Part shown: positions 44,923 to 54,643 of the stretch, one piece after another
How the letters are laid out: each line of letters opens with the position of its first letter
Position numbering within the stretch: the stretch's first letter is position 1
Source of the DNA: Streptococcus sp. X13SY08
Lineage (GTDB): Bacteria; Bacillota; Bacilli; Lactobacillales; Streptococcaceae
Direction of reading: 5' to 3'
Assembly (NCBI RefSeq): GCF_001182825.2
Contig: NZ_LFYO02000003.1
Location: 248,001-312,000 of the forward strand
Length of the DNA: 64,000 nt
Program-made: the position numbers and the translations under genes
The notes under the pieces: model-generated
Database searches by the model: none
What the model saw: only the letters and a program-made list of their open reading frames with translations
What the model was told of the DNA's origin: nothing

Positions 44923-46680
44923 ATGGCAATTGAAATCATCATGCCTAAACTTGGCGTTGACATGCAAGAAGGCGAAATCATCGAGTGGAAAAAACAAGAA
45001 GGTGATGTCGTAAACGAAGGTGATGTGATCCTTGAGATGATGTCAGATAAAACGGGCATGGAATTGGAAGCAGAAGACTCAGGTGTTCTCATTAAAATCG
45101 TTCGCGGGAACGGTGAAGTTGTTCCTGTAACGGAAGTCATCGGTTATATCGGTGCTGAAGGGGAATCTGTTGACTCTGCTGCAGCCCCTGCTCCAGCAGA
45201 AGTGGCACAAGCAACTGCTGACTTGAAAGCAGCTGGTTTGGAAGTTCCTGCAACTCCTGCAGCAGCTGCAGCCCAAGCTCCAAAAGCTGAATTGGCAGCA
45301 AATGAATATGATATGGTTGTTGTCGGTGGTGGACCTGCAGGTTACTACGCAGCCATCAAAGGTGCTCAATTGGGTGGTAAAATCGCGATTGTTGAGAAAT
45401 ATGAATTTGGTGGAACATGCTTGAACAAAGGATGTATCCCAACGAAGACTTACCTCAAAAACGCTGAAATTCTTGATGGTCTCAAGATTGCAGCTGGTCG
45501 TGGTATCAACTTAGCCTCTACTAACTACACAATCGACATGGATAAAGCAGTCGACTTCAAGAACTCAGTGGTTAAAACTCTTACAGGTGGTGTCGCTGGC
45601 CTCTTGAAAGCTAACAAAGTAACGGTCTTTAACGGTCTTGGTCAAGTGAACCCAGATAAAACAGTTACCATCGGTTCTGAAACCATCAAAGGTCGCTCTA
45701 TCATTCTTGCAACTGGTTCAAAAGTTTCTCGTATCAACATCCCAGGTATTGATTCTAAGTTGGTATTAACATCTGATGATATCCTTGATTTGCGTGAAAT
45801 TCCTAAATCACTCACTGTTATGGGTGGTGGTGTTGTCGGTGTCGAGCTTGGCCTTGTTTATGCATCATACGGTACAGAAGTAACAGTTGTCGAAATGGCT
45901 GACCGTATCATCCCAGGTGTGGACCGTGAAGTGTCTGTTGAATTGCAAAAAGTCCTTTCTAAGAAAGGTATGAAATTCTTAACATCTGTTGGTGTTGAAA
46001 AAATCGTTGAAGCAAACAATCAATTGACTATTAAGTTGAATGATGGTTCTGAGGTTGTTTCTGAAAAAGCTTTGCTTTCTATCGGACGTGTACCACAGTT
46101 GGCTGGACTTGAAAATCTTAACCTCGAAATGGATCGTGGACGTATCAAAGTCAATGCTTACCAAGAAACATCCATCCCAGGGATCTACGCACCAGGGGAT
46201 GTCAACGGTACGAAAATGCTTGCCCACGCTGCTTACCGTATGGGTGAAGTGGCTGCAGAAAATGCTATCAACGGCAACCACCACAAAGCGAAATTGGACT
46301 TCACTCCAGCAGCGGTTTATACACATCCAGAAATCGCCATGGTTGGTTTGACAGAAGAACAAGCGCGTGAGCAATACGGTGATATCCTCATCGGTAAAAA
46401 TAGCTTTACTGGTAACGGTCGTGCCATCGCTTCTAATGAAGCACACGGTTTCGTTAAAGTTATTGCTGACGCTAAATACCATGAAGTTCTTGGTGTTCAC
46501 ATCATCGGTCCAGTTGCTGCTGAAATGATTAACGAAGCTGCAACTATTATGGAATCTGAATTGACAGTTGATGATGTAGCAGCATCAATCCATGGTCACC
46601 CAACATTCTCAGAAGTAATGTATGAAGCCTTCTTGGATGTATTGGGAGTGGCTATCCACAACCCACCAAAAAGAAAATAA
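44923..46680 (+). CDS. pdhD: dihydrolipoamide dehydrogenase (E3) with N-terminal lipoyl domain
   Basis: E3 reoxidises the lipoyl arm of E2 using FAD and NAD+. The 585-aa protein has an extra N-terminal lipoyl domain nearly identical to that of E2 (residues 1-80, lipoyl Lys in MMSDKTGMELE) and an Ala-rich linker. The flavoprotein follows: VVVGGGPAGYYAAIKGAQLGG, redox Cys pair GGTCLNKGCIPTK, NAD site VMGGGVVGVELG, and C-terminal His-Glu HGHPTFSE. A lipoylated E3 is typical of streptococci. It is intact. Confidence 0.94.
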   Translation: MAIEIIMPKLGVDMQEGEIIEWKKQEGDVVNEGDVILEMMSDKTGMELEAEDSGVLIKIVRGNGEVVPVTEVIGYIGAEGESVDSAAAPAPAEVAQATADLKAAGLEVPATPAAAAAQAPKAELAANEYDMVVVGGGPAGYYAAIKGAQLGGKIAIVEKYEFGGTCLNKGCIPTKTYLKNAEILDGLKIAAGRGINLASTNYTIDMDKAVDFKNSVVKTLTGGVAGLLKANKVTVFNGLGQVNPDKTVTIGSETIKGRSIILATGSKVSRINIPGIDSKLVLTSDDILDLREIPKSLTVMGGGVVGVELGLVYASYGTEVTVVEMADRIIPGVDREVSVELQKVLSKKGMKFLTSVGVEKIVEANNQLTIKLNDGSEVVSEKALLSIGRVPQLAGLENLNLEMDRGRIKVNAYQETSIPGIYAPGDVNGTKMLAHAAYRMGEVAAENAINGNHHKAKLDFTPAAVYTHPEIAMVGLTEEQAREQYGDILIGKNSFTGNGRAIASNEAHGFVKVIADAKYHEVLGVHIIGPVAAEMINEAATIMESELTVDDVAASIHGHPTFSEVMYEAFLDVLGVAIHNPPKRK

Positions 46681-47240
46681 GACTATCATTTTCTAACTGC
46701 TAAAGCAGTTGAAAATGAACGGCAAGCACTATGGTGTCTTGCCTAAGTCTCAAACTAGAAAATGACCACTGTTAGTATCGAACAGTGGTCATTTTCGTCA
46801 TAAGTTTGTTAAATCTATGGACTAAAGTCTATGATTTAACACGCCAGTCGCTATGGCGAACTGGCTAACTCTTAAACTAAAAATAAGCAACAAGTATAAT
46901 CGACTTGTCGCTTTATTTTGTCGTAATCAATTCTTATCTAATTGTTAAAGCAAGGGATAGTAAGTAGCAAGCACTATGCTGAATTGCTATGTGAGCTGTC
47001 GGAGTCGATTTTACTCCGACGAGTGAAGCTAGTGAAGGTTTTAGCCAAGGTCCTGACAGGACTTGGCGTAGAAAATATAGTAATCGCAGATTTTCTTAAA
47101 ACTTGCCTAAGTCTTAAACTAGAAAATAGTCACTGTTATTCTCGAACAGTGGCTATTATCATCATAAATCTAGTTAAAGGAACTAAAGCCTATGATTTTC
47201 TTAAGATTCTATCTGGCGTGTGAGCCGTTCTATCGGGTGA
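46681..47240 (+). repeat. cluster of hairpin repeats between pdhD and lplA
   Basis: Three diverged units share a layout. Hairpin H1 has a CTATGG-type loop (GGCAAGCAC/GTGTCTTGCC at 46721-46743; GCCAGT/ACTGGC at 46843-46865). Linker TAAGTCTCAAACTAGAAAAT. Hairpin H2 has a 7-nt loop ending TCG (46758-46796, a perfect 16-bp stem; 46880-46919; 47125-47157). H2 stems differ in sequence but keep pairing. A further hairpin GTTAAATC/GATTTAAC spans 46808-46840, and CATTTTC/GAAAATG at 46687-46717 directly follows pdhD. No protein gene is seen. Confidence 0.65.
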
Positions 47241-47311
47241 CGATCAGTTCTGATTTCCATTAGAAAGGATAGGATTTTCCTTCTAAAATATGGTCATTTT
47301 TTGTAAAATTT

Positions 47312-47319
47312 GTTATAAT
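47312..47319 (+). promoter_or_regulatory. lplA promoter (extended -10)
   Basis: TGTTATAAT gives an extended -10 (TATAAT 47314-47319), 41 nt before the lplA ATG. The -35 region is T-rich and weak. Confidence 0.6.
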
Positions 47320-47359
47320 AACTTGGAGATGTTATAAAAGTAATACTCTGGAGGAACCC

Positions 47360-48349
47360 ATGAAATATATTATTAATAATTCAAATGACCCTGCCTACAA
47401 TATCGCACTTGAAGCCTTTGCTTTCAAAGAATTAACAGATATCGATGAAATTTTTATTCTTTGGATCAATGAACCTGCTATCATCATCGGTAAGCACCAA
47501 AATGCTATTCAAGAAATCAATAAGGAATACACAGATGCGCATGGTATACATGTAGTTCGTCGTTTGTCAGGTGGTGGTGCGGTTTACCATGATCTCAATA
47601 ACCTTAACTACACCATTATTTCTAATAAGGCGACCGAAGGAGCTTTTGACTTTAAAACCTTCTCAAAACCGGTTATCGATACCTTGGCAACTCTTGGTGT
47701 AGAGGCGAATTTCACTGGTCGAAATGACCTTGAAATTGATGGTAAAAAAATCTGTGGCAATGCGCAAGCTTATTCAAAAGGTCGCATGATGCACCATGGT
47801 TGCTTGCTTTTTGATGTGGATATGTCTGTTTTGGGTGATGCTCTCAAAGTTTCAAAAGATAAAATCGAGTCCAAAGGTGTCAAATCTGTGCGTGCCCGCG
47901 TAACCAACATCAACAACGAATTACCAGAAAAAATGACTGTTTTGGAGTTCAAAGACGCTATCCTTGAACAAATGAAAAAAGAATACCCAGATATGGATGA
48001 ATACATTTTGTCAGAAGATGAGTCGGCTCGCATCCAAGAGATCCGTGATACTCAATTTGGCACATGGGAATGGAACTTCGGAACAACTCCTGAGTACACA
48101 GTAGAGCGCAATGTCCGCTACCCAGCAGGTAAAATTACTAGCTATATCAAGACAGAAAAATCAGTCATCGAGTCTATCAAGATTTATGGAGACTTCTTCG
48201 GTATTGGTGATGCATCTAACATTGAAAAATTGTTGGTAGGAACACGCTACGAGTACAAAGGTGTTCTTGAAAAATTACAAACAGTGGATATTAACTATTA
48301 CTTCTCACGCATGACAACAGAAGAAGTAGCCAAATCAATTGTAGCTTAA
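47360..48349 (+). CDS. lplA: lipoate-protein ligase A
   Basis: LplA activates scavenged lipoate and attaches it to lipoyl domains. The 329-aa protein shows LWINEPAIIIGKHQNAIQEIN (about residues 32-52), the lipoate-binding VRRLSGGGAVYHDLNNLNYT (about 70-89), and RNDLEIDGKKICGNAQA with the catalytic Lys. Its place right after the dehydrogenase genes fits: the lipoyl domains of PdhC and PdhD are its substrates. ATG follows TGGAGG. Confidence 0.94.
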   Translation: MKYIINNSNDPAYNIALEAFAFKELTDIDEIFILWINEPAIIIGKHQNAIQEINKEYTDAHGIHVVRRLSGGGAVYHDLNNLNYTIISNKATEGAFDFKTFSKPVIDTLATLGVEANFTGRNDLEIDGKKICGNAQAYSKGRMMHHGCLLFDVDMSVLGDALKVSKDKIESKGVKSVRARVTNINNELPEKMTVLEFKDAILEQMKKEYPDMDEYILSEDESARIQEIRDTQFGTWEWNFGTTPEYTVERNVRYPAGKITSYIKTEKSVIESIKIYGDFFGIGDASNIEKLLVGTRYEYKGVLEKLQTVDINYYFSRMTTEEVAKSIVA

Positions 48350-48355
48350 TAATGC

Positions 48356-48384
48356 ATAAAAGGGGCCTTAACGTGCTCCTTTTT
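48356..48384 (+). terminator. lplA terminator
   Basis: AAAAGGGGC pairs with GCTCCTTTT (one mismatch) with an 8-nt loop and a T5 end, 7 nt after the stop. Confidence 0.7.
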
Positions 48385-48423
48385 GCTATAGACAATATCT
48401 ATGGCTATTCTAAAAAGAGTCTA

Positions 48424-48453
48424 TTGGCTATCGGTAAAAAATAATGGTATGAT
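48424..48453 (+). promoter_or_regulatory. promoter of the SAM hydrolase gene
   Basis: TTGGCT (48424-48429), 18 bp, TATGAT (48448-48453), then AAAGGAG and ATG 48480. Confidence 0.5.
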
Positions 48454-48479
48454 AAGAAAGTCAAGAAAGGAGAGCAAGG

Positions 48480-49340
48480 ATGTCAAATAATTTACTAGTT
48501 TTGCAATCAGATTTTGGACTAGTGGACGGTGCAGTTTCAGCCATGATCGGTGTTGCCTTACAAGAATCGAGTGATTTGGTTGTTCACAATCTGACGCATG
48601 ATATTACCCCTTACAATATCTTTGAGGGTTCTTATCGTCTTTTTCAAACAGTCGAATATTGGCCTGAAGGAACAACTTTTGTTTCTGTAGTGGATCCTGG
48701 TGTTGGCTCTAAACGCAAAAGTGTCGTTGCCTTGACGGAAGACGGGCACTATATTGTCACGCCTGATAATGGGACTCTATCCTTCATCAAAAAACACATT
48801 GGGATTAAGGCGGTGCGTGAAATCTCTGAAGTAGCCAATCGTCGAAAGGATACAGAGCATTCCTATACCTTTCACGGACGTGATGTCTATGCTTATACAG
48901 GTGCCAAACTGGCTTCTGGATATATCAGTTTTGAAGAAGTCGGCCCCGAGTTAAGTGTTGAGCATATTGTTGAAATTCCTACCGTAGCAACGGAAATTGG
49001 TGCTGATTTTGTCAAGGGTGCCATTGACATTTTGGATGTTCGTTTTGGTTCACTCTGGACATCCATTACACGTGAGGAATTTTACAGTTTACATCCACAA
49101 TTTGAAGATCGTTTTGAAGTGACGATCTATAACAATGATATGCTGGTTTATCAAAACCAAGTGACCTATGGGAAGTCTTTTGCAGATGTACGTGTTGGTC
49201 AGCCTTTGATTTATATCAACTCTCTCTATCGTGTTGGAGTTGCCATCAACCAAGGCTCCTTTGCCAAGGCCTATAATGTAGGTGTTGGGCACAACTGGCA
49301 TATTGAAATTAAGAAAATTACAAATGAAGTAAGAAAATAG
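48480..49340 (+). CDS. DUF62 / S-adenosyl-L-methionine hydrolase (adenosine-forming)
   Basis: Members of this fluorinase-like family hydrolyse SAM to adenosine and methionine. The 286-aa protein shows [21 protein letters not shown] (Asp in QSDFG), [33 protein letters not shown] and [17 protein letters not shown], the Asp-Arg-His-type catalytic set of DUF62. It is directly followed by an ECF S component (13-nt gap), suggesting salvage of a SAM-derived or nucleoside-like compound; that link is inference. Confidence 0.88.
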   Translation: MSNNLLVLQSDFGLVDGAVSAMIGVALQESSDLVVHNLTHDITPYNIFEGSYRLFQTVEYWPEGTTFVSVVDPGVGSKRKSVVALTEDGHYIVTPDNGTLSFIKKHIGIKAVREISEVANRRKDTEHSYTFHGRDVYAYTGAKLASGYISFEEVGPELSVEHIVEIPTVATEIGADFVKGAIDILDVRFGSLWTSITREEFYSLHPQFEDRFEVTIYNNDMLVYQNQVTYGKSFADVRVGQPLIYINSLYRVGVAINQGSFAKAYNVGVGHNWHIEIKKITNEVRK

Positions 49341-49353
49341 TCTAGGAGAAATC

Positions 49354-49902
49354 ATGAAAAATAATTCTATTAAAACAGTTGTCGCTACAGGTATTGGCGC
49401 GGCTCTCTTTGTGGTCATTGGTTTAGTCATCAATATTCCAACTTTTGTTCCAAACACCTCTATTCAAATTCAGTATGCTGTTCAAGCTCTTTTGTCTATT
49501 GTCTTTGGTCCTGTTGTTGGTTTCTTAGTGGGCTTCATTGGTCATGCTTTGAAAGATTCCTTGACCTACGGTCCTTGGTGGTCATGGATTTTGGCGTCGG
49601 GTGTTTTTGGTCTTTTAGTTGGTTTAGTGAAAAATAAATTGCGCGTGCAAGAAGGTATTTTCACTGGTAAAGATATGTTTTATTTCAACTTGGTACAAAT
49701 TGCAGCTAATGTCATTGCTTGGGGTGTCATTGCACCAGTCTTGGATATTTTGATTTATGCGGAAGCGGCCAATAAAGTCTTTGCCCAAGGTTTGGTGGCA
49801 GGGGCAGTCAATGCCTTTACAGTTGCTGTTGCTGGCACCTTACTTTTGGCTATCTATGCTAAGACACGAGTTCAAGGAAATAGCCTCTCAAGAGAGGATT
49901 AA
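49354..49902 (+). CDS. ECF transporter S component, UPF0397 family
   Basis: This 182-aa hydrophobic protein has about five to six membrane helices. Signature stretches are [23 protein letters not shown] (about residues 22-44), [18 protein letters not shown] (about 51-68) and [21 protein letters not shown]0397 proteins serve as vitamin-like substrate-binding S components of ECF transporters. The ATPase and T subunits lie 2 kb downstream after two unrelated genes. The substrate is not known. Confidence 0.87.
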   Translation: MKNNSIKTVVATGIGAALFVVIGLVINIPTFVPNTSIQIQYAVQALLSIVFGPVVGFLVGFIGHALKDSLTYGPWWSWILASGVFGLLVGLVKNKLRVQEGIFTGKDMFYFNLVQIAANVIAWGVIAPVLDILIYAEAANKVFAQGLVAGAVNAFTVAVAGTLLLAIYAKTRVQGNSLSRED

Positions 49903-49950
49903 CTATCGTGAAAGACGTGGGAGAGCTCTGCTTTTTTCTAGGCATATATT

Positions 49951-49979
49951 TTGATAAAAGCACTAATTGTCGGTACAAT
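49951..49979 (+). promoter_or_regulatory. trhO promoter
   Basis: TTGATA (49951-49956), 17 bp, TACAAT (49974-49979), 48 nt before the trhO start, which has AAAGGAG. Confidence 0.7.
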
Positions 49980-50027
49980 AGAAGGGTATGAACTGCCTAT
50001 TGCAAAGGCGGGATAAAGGAGAAAAAC

Positions 50028-51014
50028 ATGTCAAAAGACATCCGAGTATTACTTTACTATAAATACGTGACAATCGAAAATGCCAAAGAATATGCGCAAG
50101 AGCATTTGGATTTTTGTAAGTCTATCGGTCTAAAAGGTCGTATCTTGATTGCCGATGAAGGGATCAACGGTACTGTATCAGGCGATTACGAAACAACTCA
50201 AAAATACATGGATTGGGTTCATAGTGATGAGAGTTTTGCAGATCTTTGGTTCAAAATGGATGAAGAAAATGAACAGGCTTTTAAGAAAATGTTTGTTCGT
50301 TATAAAAAAGAAATTGTTCACCTTGGTTTGGAAGATAACGATTATGACAGTGATATCAACCCCCTTGAAACAACTGGCGAATACCTCAATCCTAAACAAT
50401 TTAAAGAAGCTTTGTTGGATGAAAATACAGTTGTCCTAGATACTCGCAATGATTATGAGTACGATCTAGGTCATTTCCGTGGAGCCATTCGTCCAGACAT
50501 CCGTAACTTCCGTGAGTTGCCACAATGGGTCCGTGACAACAAAGAAAAATTCATGGAAAAGCGTGTGGTTGTTTACTGTACTGGTGGCGTTCGCTGTGAA
50601 AAATTCTCTGGTTGGATGGTCCGTGAAGGCTTTAAAGACGTAGGTCAGCTTCATGGCGGTATCGCAACCTATGGGAAAGACCCAGAGGTTCAAGGCGAAC
50701 TTTGGGATGGTGCTATGTATGTCTTTGATGAACGTATTTCAGTGCCTATCAACCATGTAAATCCAACTATTATTGCACACGATCATTTTGACGGCACACC
50801 GTGTGAACGTTATGTCAATTGTGCTAACCCATTCTGTAATAAACAAATCTTCATGTCAGAAGAAAATGAACATAAATATGTTCGAGGATGTTCAGCAGAA
50901 TGCCGTGCGCATGAACGAAATCGCTATGTAGCGGAAAATGGCTTATCTCGTGAAGAATGGGCAGAGCGTTTAGCGGCTATCGGTGAAAGCCTCCCAGCAT
51001 TTGCAAATGCCTAA
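50028..51014 (+). CDS. trhO: tRNA uridine(34) hydroxylase TrhO (rhodanese family, UPF0176)
   Basis: TrhO introduces ho5U34 in tRNA in an oxygen-dependent way. The 328-aa protein has an N-terminal ferredoxin-like part ([35 protein letters not shown]), a rhodanese domain with the active Cys in [17 protein letters not shown] (about residues 181-197), and a C-terminal Cys-rich zinc-like region (CANPFCN...CSAEC). All are intact. A strong terminator follows. Confidence 0.93.
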   Translation: MSKDIRVLLYYKYVTIENAKEYAQEHLDFCKSIGLKGRILIADEGINGTVSGDYETTQKYMDWVHSDESFADLWFKMDEENEQAFKKMFVRYKKEIVHLGLEDNDYDSDINPLETTGEYLNPKQFKEALLDENTVVLDTRNDYEYDLGHFRGAIRPDIRNFRELPQWVRDNKEKFMEKRVVVYCTGGVRCEKFSGWMVREGFKDVGQLHGGIATYGKDPEVQGELWDGAMYVFDERISVPINHVNPTIIAHDHFDGTPCERYVNCANPFCNKQIFMSEENEHKYVRGCSAECRAHERNRYVAENGLSREEWAERLAAIGESLPAFANA

Positions 51015-51021
51015 AAACTAG

Positions 51022-51050
51022 AACTAAGACCAGAGTGGTCTTAGTTTTTT
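51022..51050 (+). terminator. trhO terminator
   Basis: AACTAAGACC (51022-51031) pairs perfectly with GGTCTTAGTT (51037-51046), followed by a T-tract. Confidence 0.9.
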
Positions 51051-51079
51051 ACTCGAATTTTCAAGAGGGGAATTCTTAG

Positions 51080-51889
51080 ATGAAAGTAACCAAGTTTTAT
51101 CTCAAAGAAATGGACTGCGCTAGCGAAGAACAATTGGTTTGTATGGAACTAGAAGGTCACCCAGGTATTCATCAACTGATATTTCAACTGCCAGAGCAAA
51201 TGGTGGAAGTTTATCATGAACATTCTGACCAGCAGATCTTAGAGTGGTTAGAAGAATTGGATCTGGGGAGTCAGTTGATCGGTAGTAGGGAAATAGAGGA
51301 TGATTTGAGCACCACAGTAAATCTTACTGATTCCCAAAAGGAAAGAAAAGTTCTGTGGCTGGTCTTTGGTATCAATCTTTTTTTCTTCTTTTTAGAAATG
51401 AGCTATGGCTATTTAGCCAACACTATGAGTGTAGTGGCAGATGGCTTAGATATGCTGGCGGATAGTTTGGTTTATGGTCTTGCTCTTTTGGCTGTGGGAC
51501 AAAGTCAAACAGTTAAGCAAGGCATTATAAAAGTAGCAGCCTATTTTCAAATGACTTTGGCTTTTCTAGGACTTGCTAATGTTATCCTACGTTTTATGAA
51601 TCTAGATTATCTTCCTGATATTGGACAGATGATGCTTATTTCTCTAGGGGCTCTTTTGGGAAATGGGCTTTGTCTTTGGCTGCTCAACAGGCAGCATTCA
51701 TCGGAAATGCATATGAGAGCTAGCCAAATCTTTACTTCCAACGATCTTCTTATCAATCTGGGTGTTATTCTAACGGGTCTTCTAGTCTGCCTCACCCAAT
51801 CTCCATTACCAGATTTGTTAGTCGGAATCCTTGTCTTTATCATGGTCATGCGAGGTGGATTGCGAATATTACATTTATCAAAATCTTAA
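51080..51889 (+). CDS. CDF-like cation transporter with an N-terminal HMA-like domain
   Basis: This is a 269-aa membrane protein. Residues 1-70 look like a small metal-binding or HMA-like domain (KEMDCASEEQLVCMELEGHPGI, with two Cys). Then come about five to six membrane segments, including VLWLVFGINLFFFFLEMSYG and the CDF-like VVADGLDMLADSLVYGLALL (Asp pair typical of cation diffusion facilitators). The usual C-terminal cytoplasmic domain is absent. Export of a divalent metal is plausible but unproven. Confidence 0.72.
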   Translation: MKVTKFYLKEMDCASEEQLVCMELEGHPGIHQLIFQLPEQMVEVYHEHSDQQILEWLEELDLGSQLIGSREIEDDLSTTVNLTDSQKERKVLWLVFGINLFFFFLEMSYGYLANTMSVVADGLDMLADSLVYGLALLAVGQSQTVKQGIIKVAAYFQMTLAFLGLANVILRFMNLDYLPDIGQMMLISLGALLGNGLCLWLLNRQHSSEMHMRASQIFTSNDLLINLGVILTGLLVCLTQSPLPDLLVGILVFIMVMRGGLRILHLSKS

Positions 51890-52102
51890 TCTTTCAATCC
51901 TTTATTCCGGTGACAACTGCAGCTTATCCTACCTCTTAGTCTGAGATGACCATAACTCTTGCCAACCGTAAATAGCGTAGATGCAGCAAGGTCTAGAAAG
52001 CAGTTGTGTGATGATCTTCTGAGAGAATATGAAAATAGCAGCAAGCCTTGAAAAATAGTTCTTGCTCTTTTGATTATAGGGGCTTTAGGGTATAATAGGA
52101 CT
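51890..52102 (+). other. gap before the ECF ATPase gene with a long-range stem and promoter
   Basis: GACAACTGC (about 51,912) can pair with GCAGTTGT (about 52,001), enclosing CTTGC/GCAAG and other small stems, so a folded RNA of about 95 nt is possible. I match it to no known riboswitch core. TATAAT at 52091-52096 with TTGATT upstream (15-bp spacer) is the likely promoter of the next gene. Confidence 0.4.
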
Positions 52103-53776
52103 ATGAAAAACATGATCGAATTTCAGGATTTTACATTTAAATACCATGCCCAGCAAGAACCTACCCTTCAGGATGTTCAATTAACCATTTATAAAGATGA
52201 AAAAGTGTTGATTTTGGGACCATCAGGTTCTGGAAAATCCACTCTGGGACAATGTTTAAATGGACTCATTCCTAATAATTTTGAGGGAGAAGCGAGGGGA
52301 CGCTTGCTGATCAATGGTAAGGATGTTTTCGGATCTTCCATTTATGAGCAGTCGCTTTTGGTGAGCACAGTCTTGCAAGATACAGATGGTCAGTTCATTG
52401 GATTATCTGTAGCAGAAGACTTGGCTTTTGCATTGGAAAATGATGTGACACCTCAGAAAGAGATGAAGTCCCGTGTTCAGGAGTGGAGTCGACGTTTGGA
52501 ATTGACGGATTTGCTCCAACATCGTCCACAGGACTTGTCTGGCGGACAAAAACAGCGTGTCAGCTTAGCCGGTGTCTTAATTGACGAAAGTCCGATTTTA
52601 CTCTTTGACGAGCCTTTGGCAAATCTTGATCCCAAGTCAGGGCAGGATACTATTGACATGATTGATTGCTTGCATAGAGAAGAAGGAGCGACGACTATTA
52701 TCATCGAACACCGTCTGGAGGATGTTCTCTATCGTCCTTTGGATCGTATTATCCTTATGAATGAGGGAAGAATTGTTTTTAATGGTCAACCTGATGAGCT
52801 GTTACGAACAGACTTGCTAGCCAAACATGGTATTCGCGAACCGCTGTATATCACAACCTTGCGCCAGTTGGGATGCCCTGTAGAAATAGCAGAGCAACTA
52901 GCAGATTTGCAGACTTTGGACCTTTCACAGGTTAGAGTTCCAAGTTTATCAACCCCAAGCATTGAAGGACATGAAAAACCAGCTCTACTGGAGTTGGAAA
53001 ATCTGCGATTCTCTTATGATAATAAACAGTTTATTCTAAAAGATATTCATTTGAATATTCATGAGGGAGAACGTTTAGCAATTGTCGGTAAAAATGGTGC
53101 AGGCAAGTCTACACTGGCTAAGGCACTCTGTCGCTTTATTGAGATACAAGGTCAACTACGTTTACGTGGGCAAGACATTACGAATGACTCTGTCAAGGAG
53201 CGAGCCGAACGTATTGGCTATGTTCTGCAAAACCCAAATCAAATGATTAGTCAAACCATGATTTTTGATGAGGTAGCTTTGGGTCTGAAACTTCGTGGTT
53301 TTGATGAGACAGATGTGGAGGAACGTGTGTACGCTGTTCTAAAAACATGCGGTCTCTATGAATTTCGAAAATGGCCCATTTCAGCACTCTCTTTTGGACA
53401 GAAGAAGCGCGTGACCATCGCCTCTATCTTGGTACTTCATCCAGAAATTATTCTCTTAGATGAACCAACTGCAGGGCAGGATCAACGCAACTATAAAGAA
53501 ATCATAGAGTTTTTAGATGAACTCAATCGACAAGGCCATACCATCGTCATGATTACCCATGATATGCAGTTAATGCTGGATTATTCTGATCGCGCCATCG
53601 TCTTAGTGGATGGTCAAGTGATTGCCGATGCAAACCCTGCTGAGATTTTAAGTAGTCCTTCTATTATCCAAGAAGCCAACCTCAAAGAAACCAGTATTTT
53701 TGCCTTAGCAGAGCGCTTGGGAGTTGACCCGCTAGGTTTGACCAAATATTACATGACGGAAGGAGAAATGGCATGA
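52103..53776 (+). CDS. ECF transporter energizing ATPase, two fused ATP-binding domains (EcfA1A2/YkoD type)
   Basis: It powers ECF vitamin-type uptake. The 557-aa protein has two ABC domains. First: Walker [10 protein letters not shown] (about residues 36-44), signature LSGGQKQR, Walker [13 protein letters not shown]. Second: GKNGAGKST (about 327), a degenerate LSFGQKKR signature, [12 protein letters not shown]. The start is ATG 52103 ([15 protein letters not shown]), only 7 nt after TATAAT and without a ribosome binding site. ATG 52112 is also possible. It overlaps the T subunit by 4 nt. Confidence 0.9.
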   Translation: MKNMIEFQDFTFKYHAQQEPTLQDVQLTIYKDEKVLILGPSGSGKSTLGQCLNGLIPNNFEGEARGRLLINGKDVFGSSIYEQSLLVSTVLQDTDGQFIGLSVAEDLAFALENDVTPQKEMKSRVQEWSRRLELTDLLQHRPQDLSGGQKQRVSLAGVLIDESPILLFDEPLANLDPKSGQDTIDMIDCLHREEGATTIIIEHRLEDVLYRPLDRIILMNEGRIVFNGQPDELLRTDLLAKHGIREPLYITTLRQLGCPVEIAEQLADLQTLDLSQVRVPSLSTPSIEGHEKPALLELENLRFSYDNKQFILKDIHLNIHEGERLAIVGKNGAGKSTLAKALCRFIEIQGQLRLRGQDITNDSVKERAERIGYVLQNPNQMISQTMIFDEVALGLKLRGFDETDVEERVYAVLKTCGLYEFRKWPISALSFGQKKRVTIASILVLHPEIILLDEPTAGQDQRNYKEIIEFLDELNRQGHTIVMITHDMQLMLDYSDRAIVLVDGQVIADANPAEILSSPSIIQEANLKETSIFALAERLGVDPLGLTKYYMTEGEMA

Positions 53777-54606
53777 AAAACCAGCACCTAATTGGATTTC
53801 AGCCTGGAGATGACTTTGTCCATCACTTAGCAGCGACCAGCAAACTTCTCTTTTTCCTCATTGTCTCCGTTGCTTCCATGGTAACCTACGATCCCCGTCT
53901 GATTCTCTTTTTAGCGGTTATGACTCTTTTTCTTTTTCATTTATCTCATATTCGTCTAAAGGATGTTTCTTTTGTGCTCATCTTTACAGTTGTTTTTGCA
54001 ATGATGAATGTCATCATGATTTATCTTTTTTTGCCAGAATATGGGGTAGAGCTGTATGGGGCTAGAACTCTTTTATGGCAGGGGATAGGGCGATATACTG
54101 TGACTAGCCAGCAGTTATTTTATCTGCTCAATTTGTTGCTCAAGTATGTGACAACAGTGCCCTTAGCTCTAGTATTTTTAATGACGACTCATCCTAGTCA
54201 ATTTGCTTCAAGTCTCAATCGGGTCGGTTTGTCCTATAAAATCTCTTATGCAGTTTCCTTGACTATGCGCTACATTCCTGATATTCAGGAAGAGTTTTAT
54301 ACCATTCGTATGTCGCAGGAAGCTCGTGGTCTGGAATTATCGCAGAAGGCTAAGTTGATGTCTCGTATAAAGGGGAATCTTGCCTTGATTGTGCCACTGA
54401 TTTTTAGCTCTCTAGAGCGTATTGATACTGTCTCAACAGCTATGGAGCTCCGCCGTTTTGGCAAAAATAAAAAGCGAACTTGGTATACCTATCAACCAAT
54501 GCAAAAGAAAGATGCTTTAGTGATTGGCGTGGCAATTCTTGTTTTATTGTTGACTATTGTACTGTTTTTCATTAATCACGGTCGTTTCTACAATCCTTGG
54601 TCATAA
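53773..54606 (+). CDS. ECF transporter transmembrane (T) component
   Basis: The 277-aa T subunit links ATPase to S component. It has about five membrane helices, and the coupling-helix motif [15 protein letters not shown] (A-R-G signature, about residues 179-193) plus a second Ala-x-Gly-like [13 protein letters not shown]. It is coupled to the ATPase gene by ATGA overlap. Together with the UPF0397 protein it would make a complete transporter. Confidence 0.88.
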   Translation: MKNQHLIGFQPGDDFVHHLAATSKLLFFLIVSVASMVTYDPRLILFLAVMTLFLFHLSHIRLKDVSFVLIFTVVFAMMNVIMIYLFLPEYGVELYGARTLLWQGIGRYTVTSQQLFYLLNLLLKYVTTVPLALVFLMTTHPSQFASSLNRVGLSYKISYAVSLTMRYIPDIQEEFYTIRMSQEARGLELSQKAKLMSRIKGNLALIVPLIFSSLERIDTVSTAMELRRFGKNKKRTWYTYQPMQKKDALVIGVAILVLLLTIVLFFINHGRFYNPWS

Positions 54607-54643
54607 AAAAACAAGACTTCTAAACTAGAAGTCTTGTTTTTTT
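54605..54643. terminator. bidirectional terminator between the ECF T gene and rsmG
   Basis: A perfect 18-bp stem (54605-54622 with 54626-54643) has a 3-nt loop, seven A on one side and seven T on the other. It is one of the strongest hairpins in the window. Confidence 0.95.

Noticed and set aside
46681-47240. CRISPR array
   Set aside because: The repeats are diverged hairpin units of uneven spacing, without identical direct repeats or cas genes nearby.
51886-52113. A minus-strand protein gene of about 75 codons before the ECF ATPase
   Set aside because: No ribosome binding site, atypical composition, and it overlaps a better explained stem and promoter.
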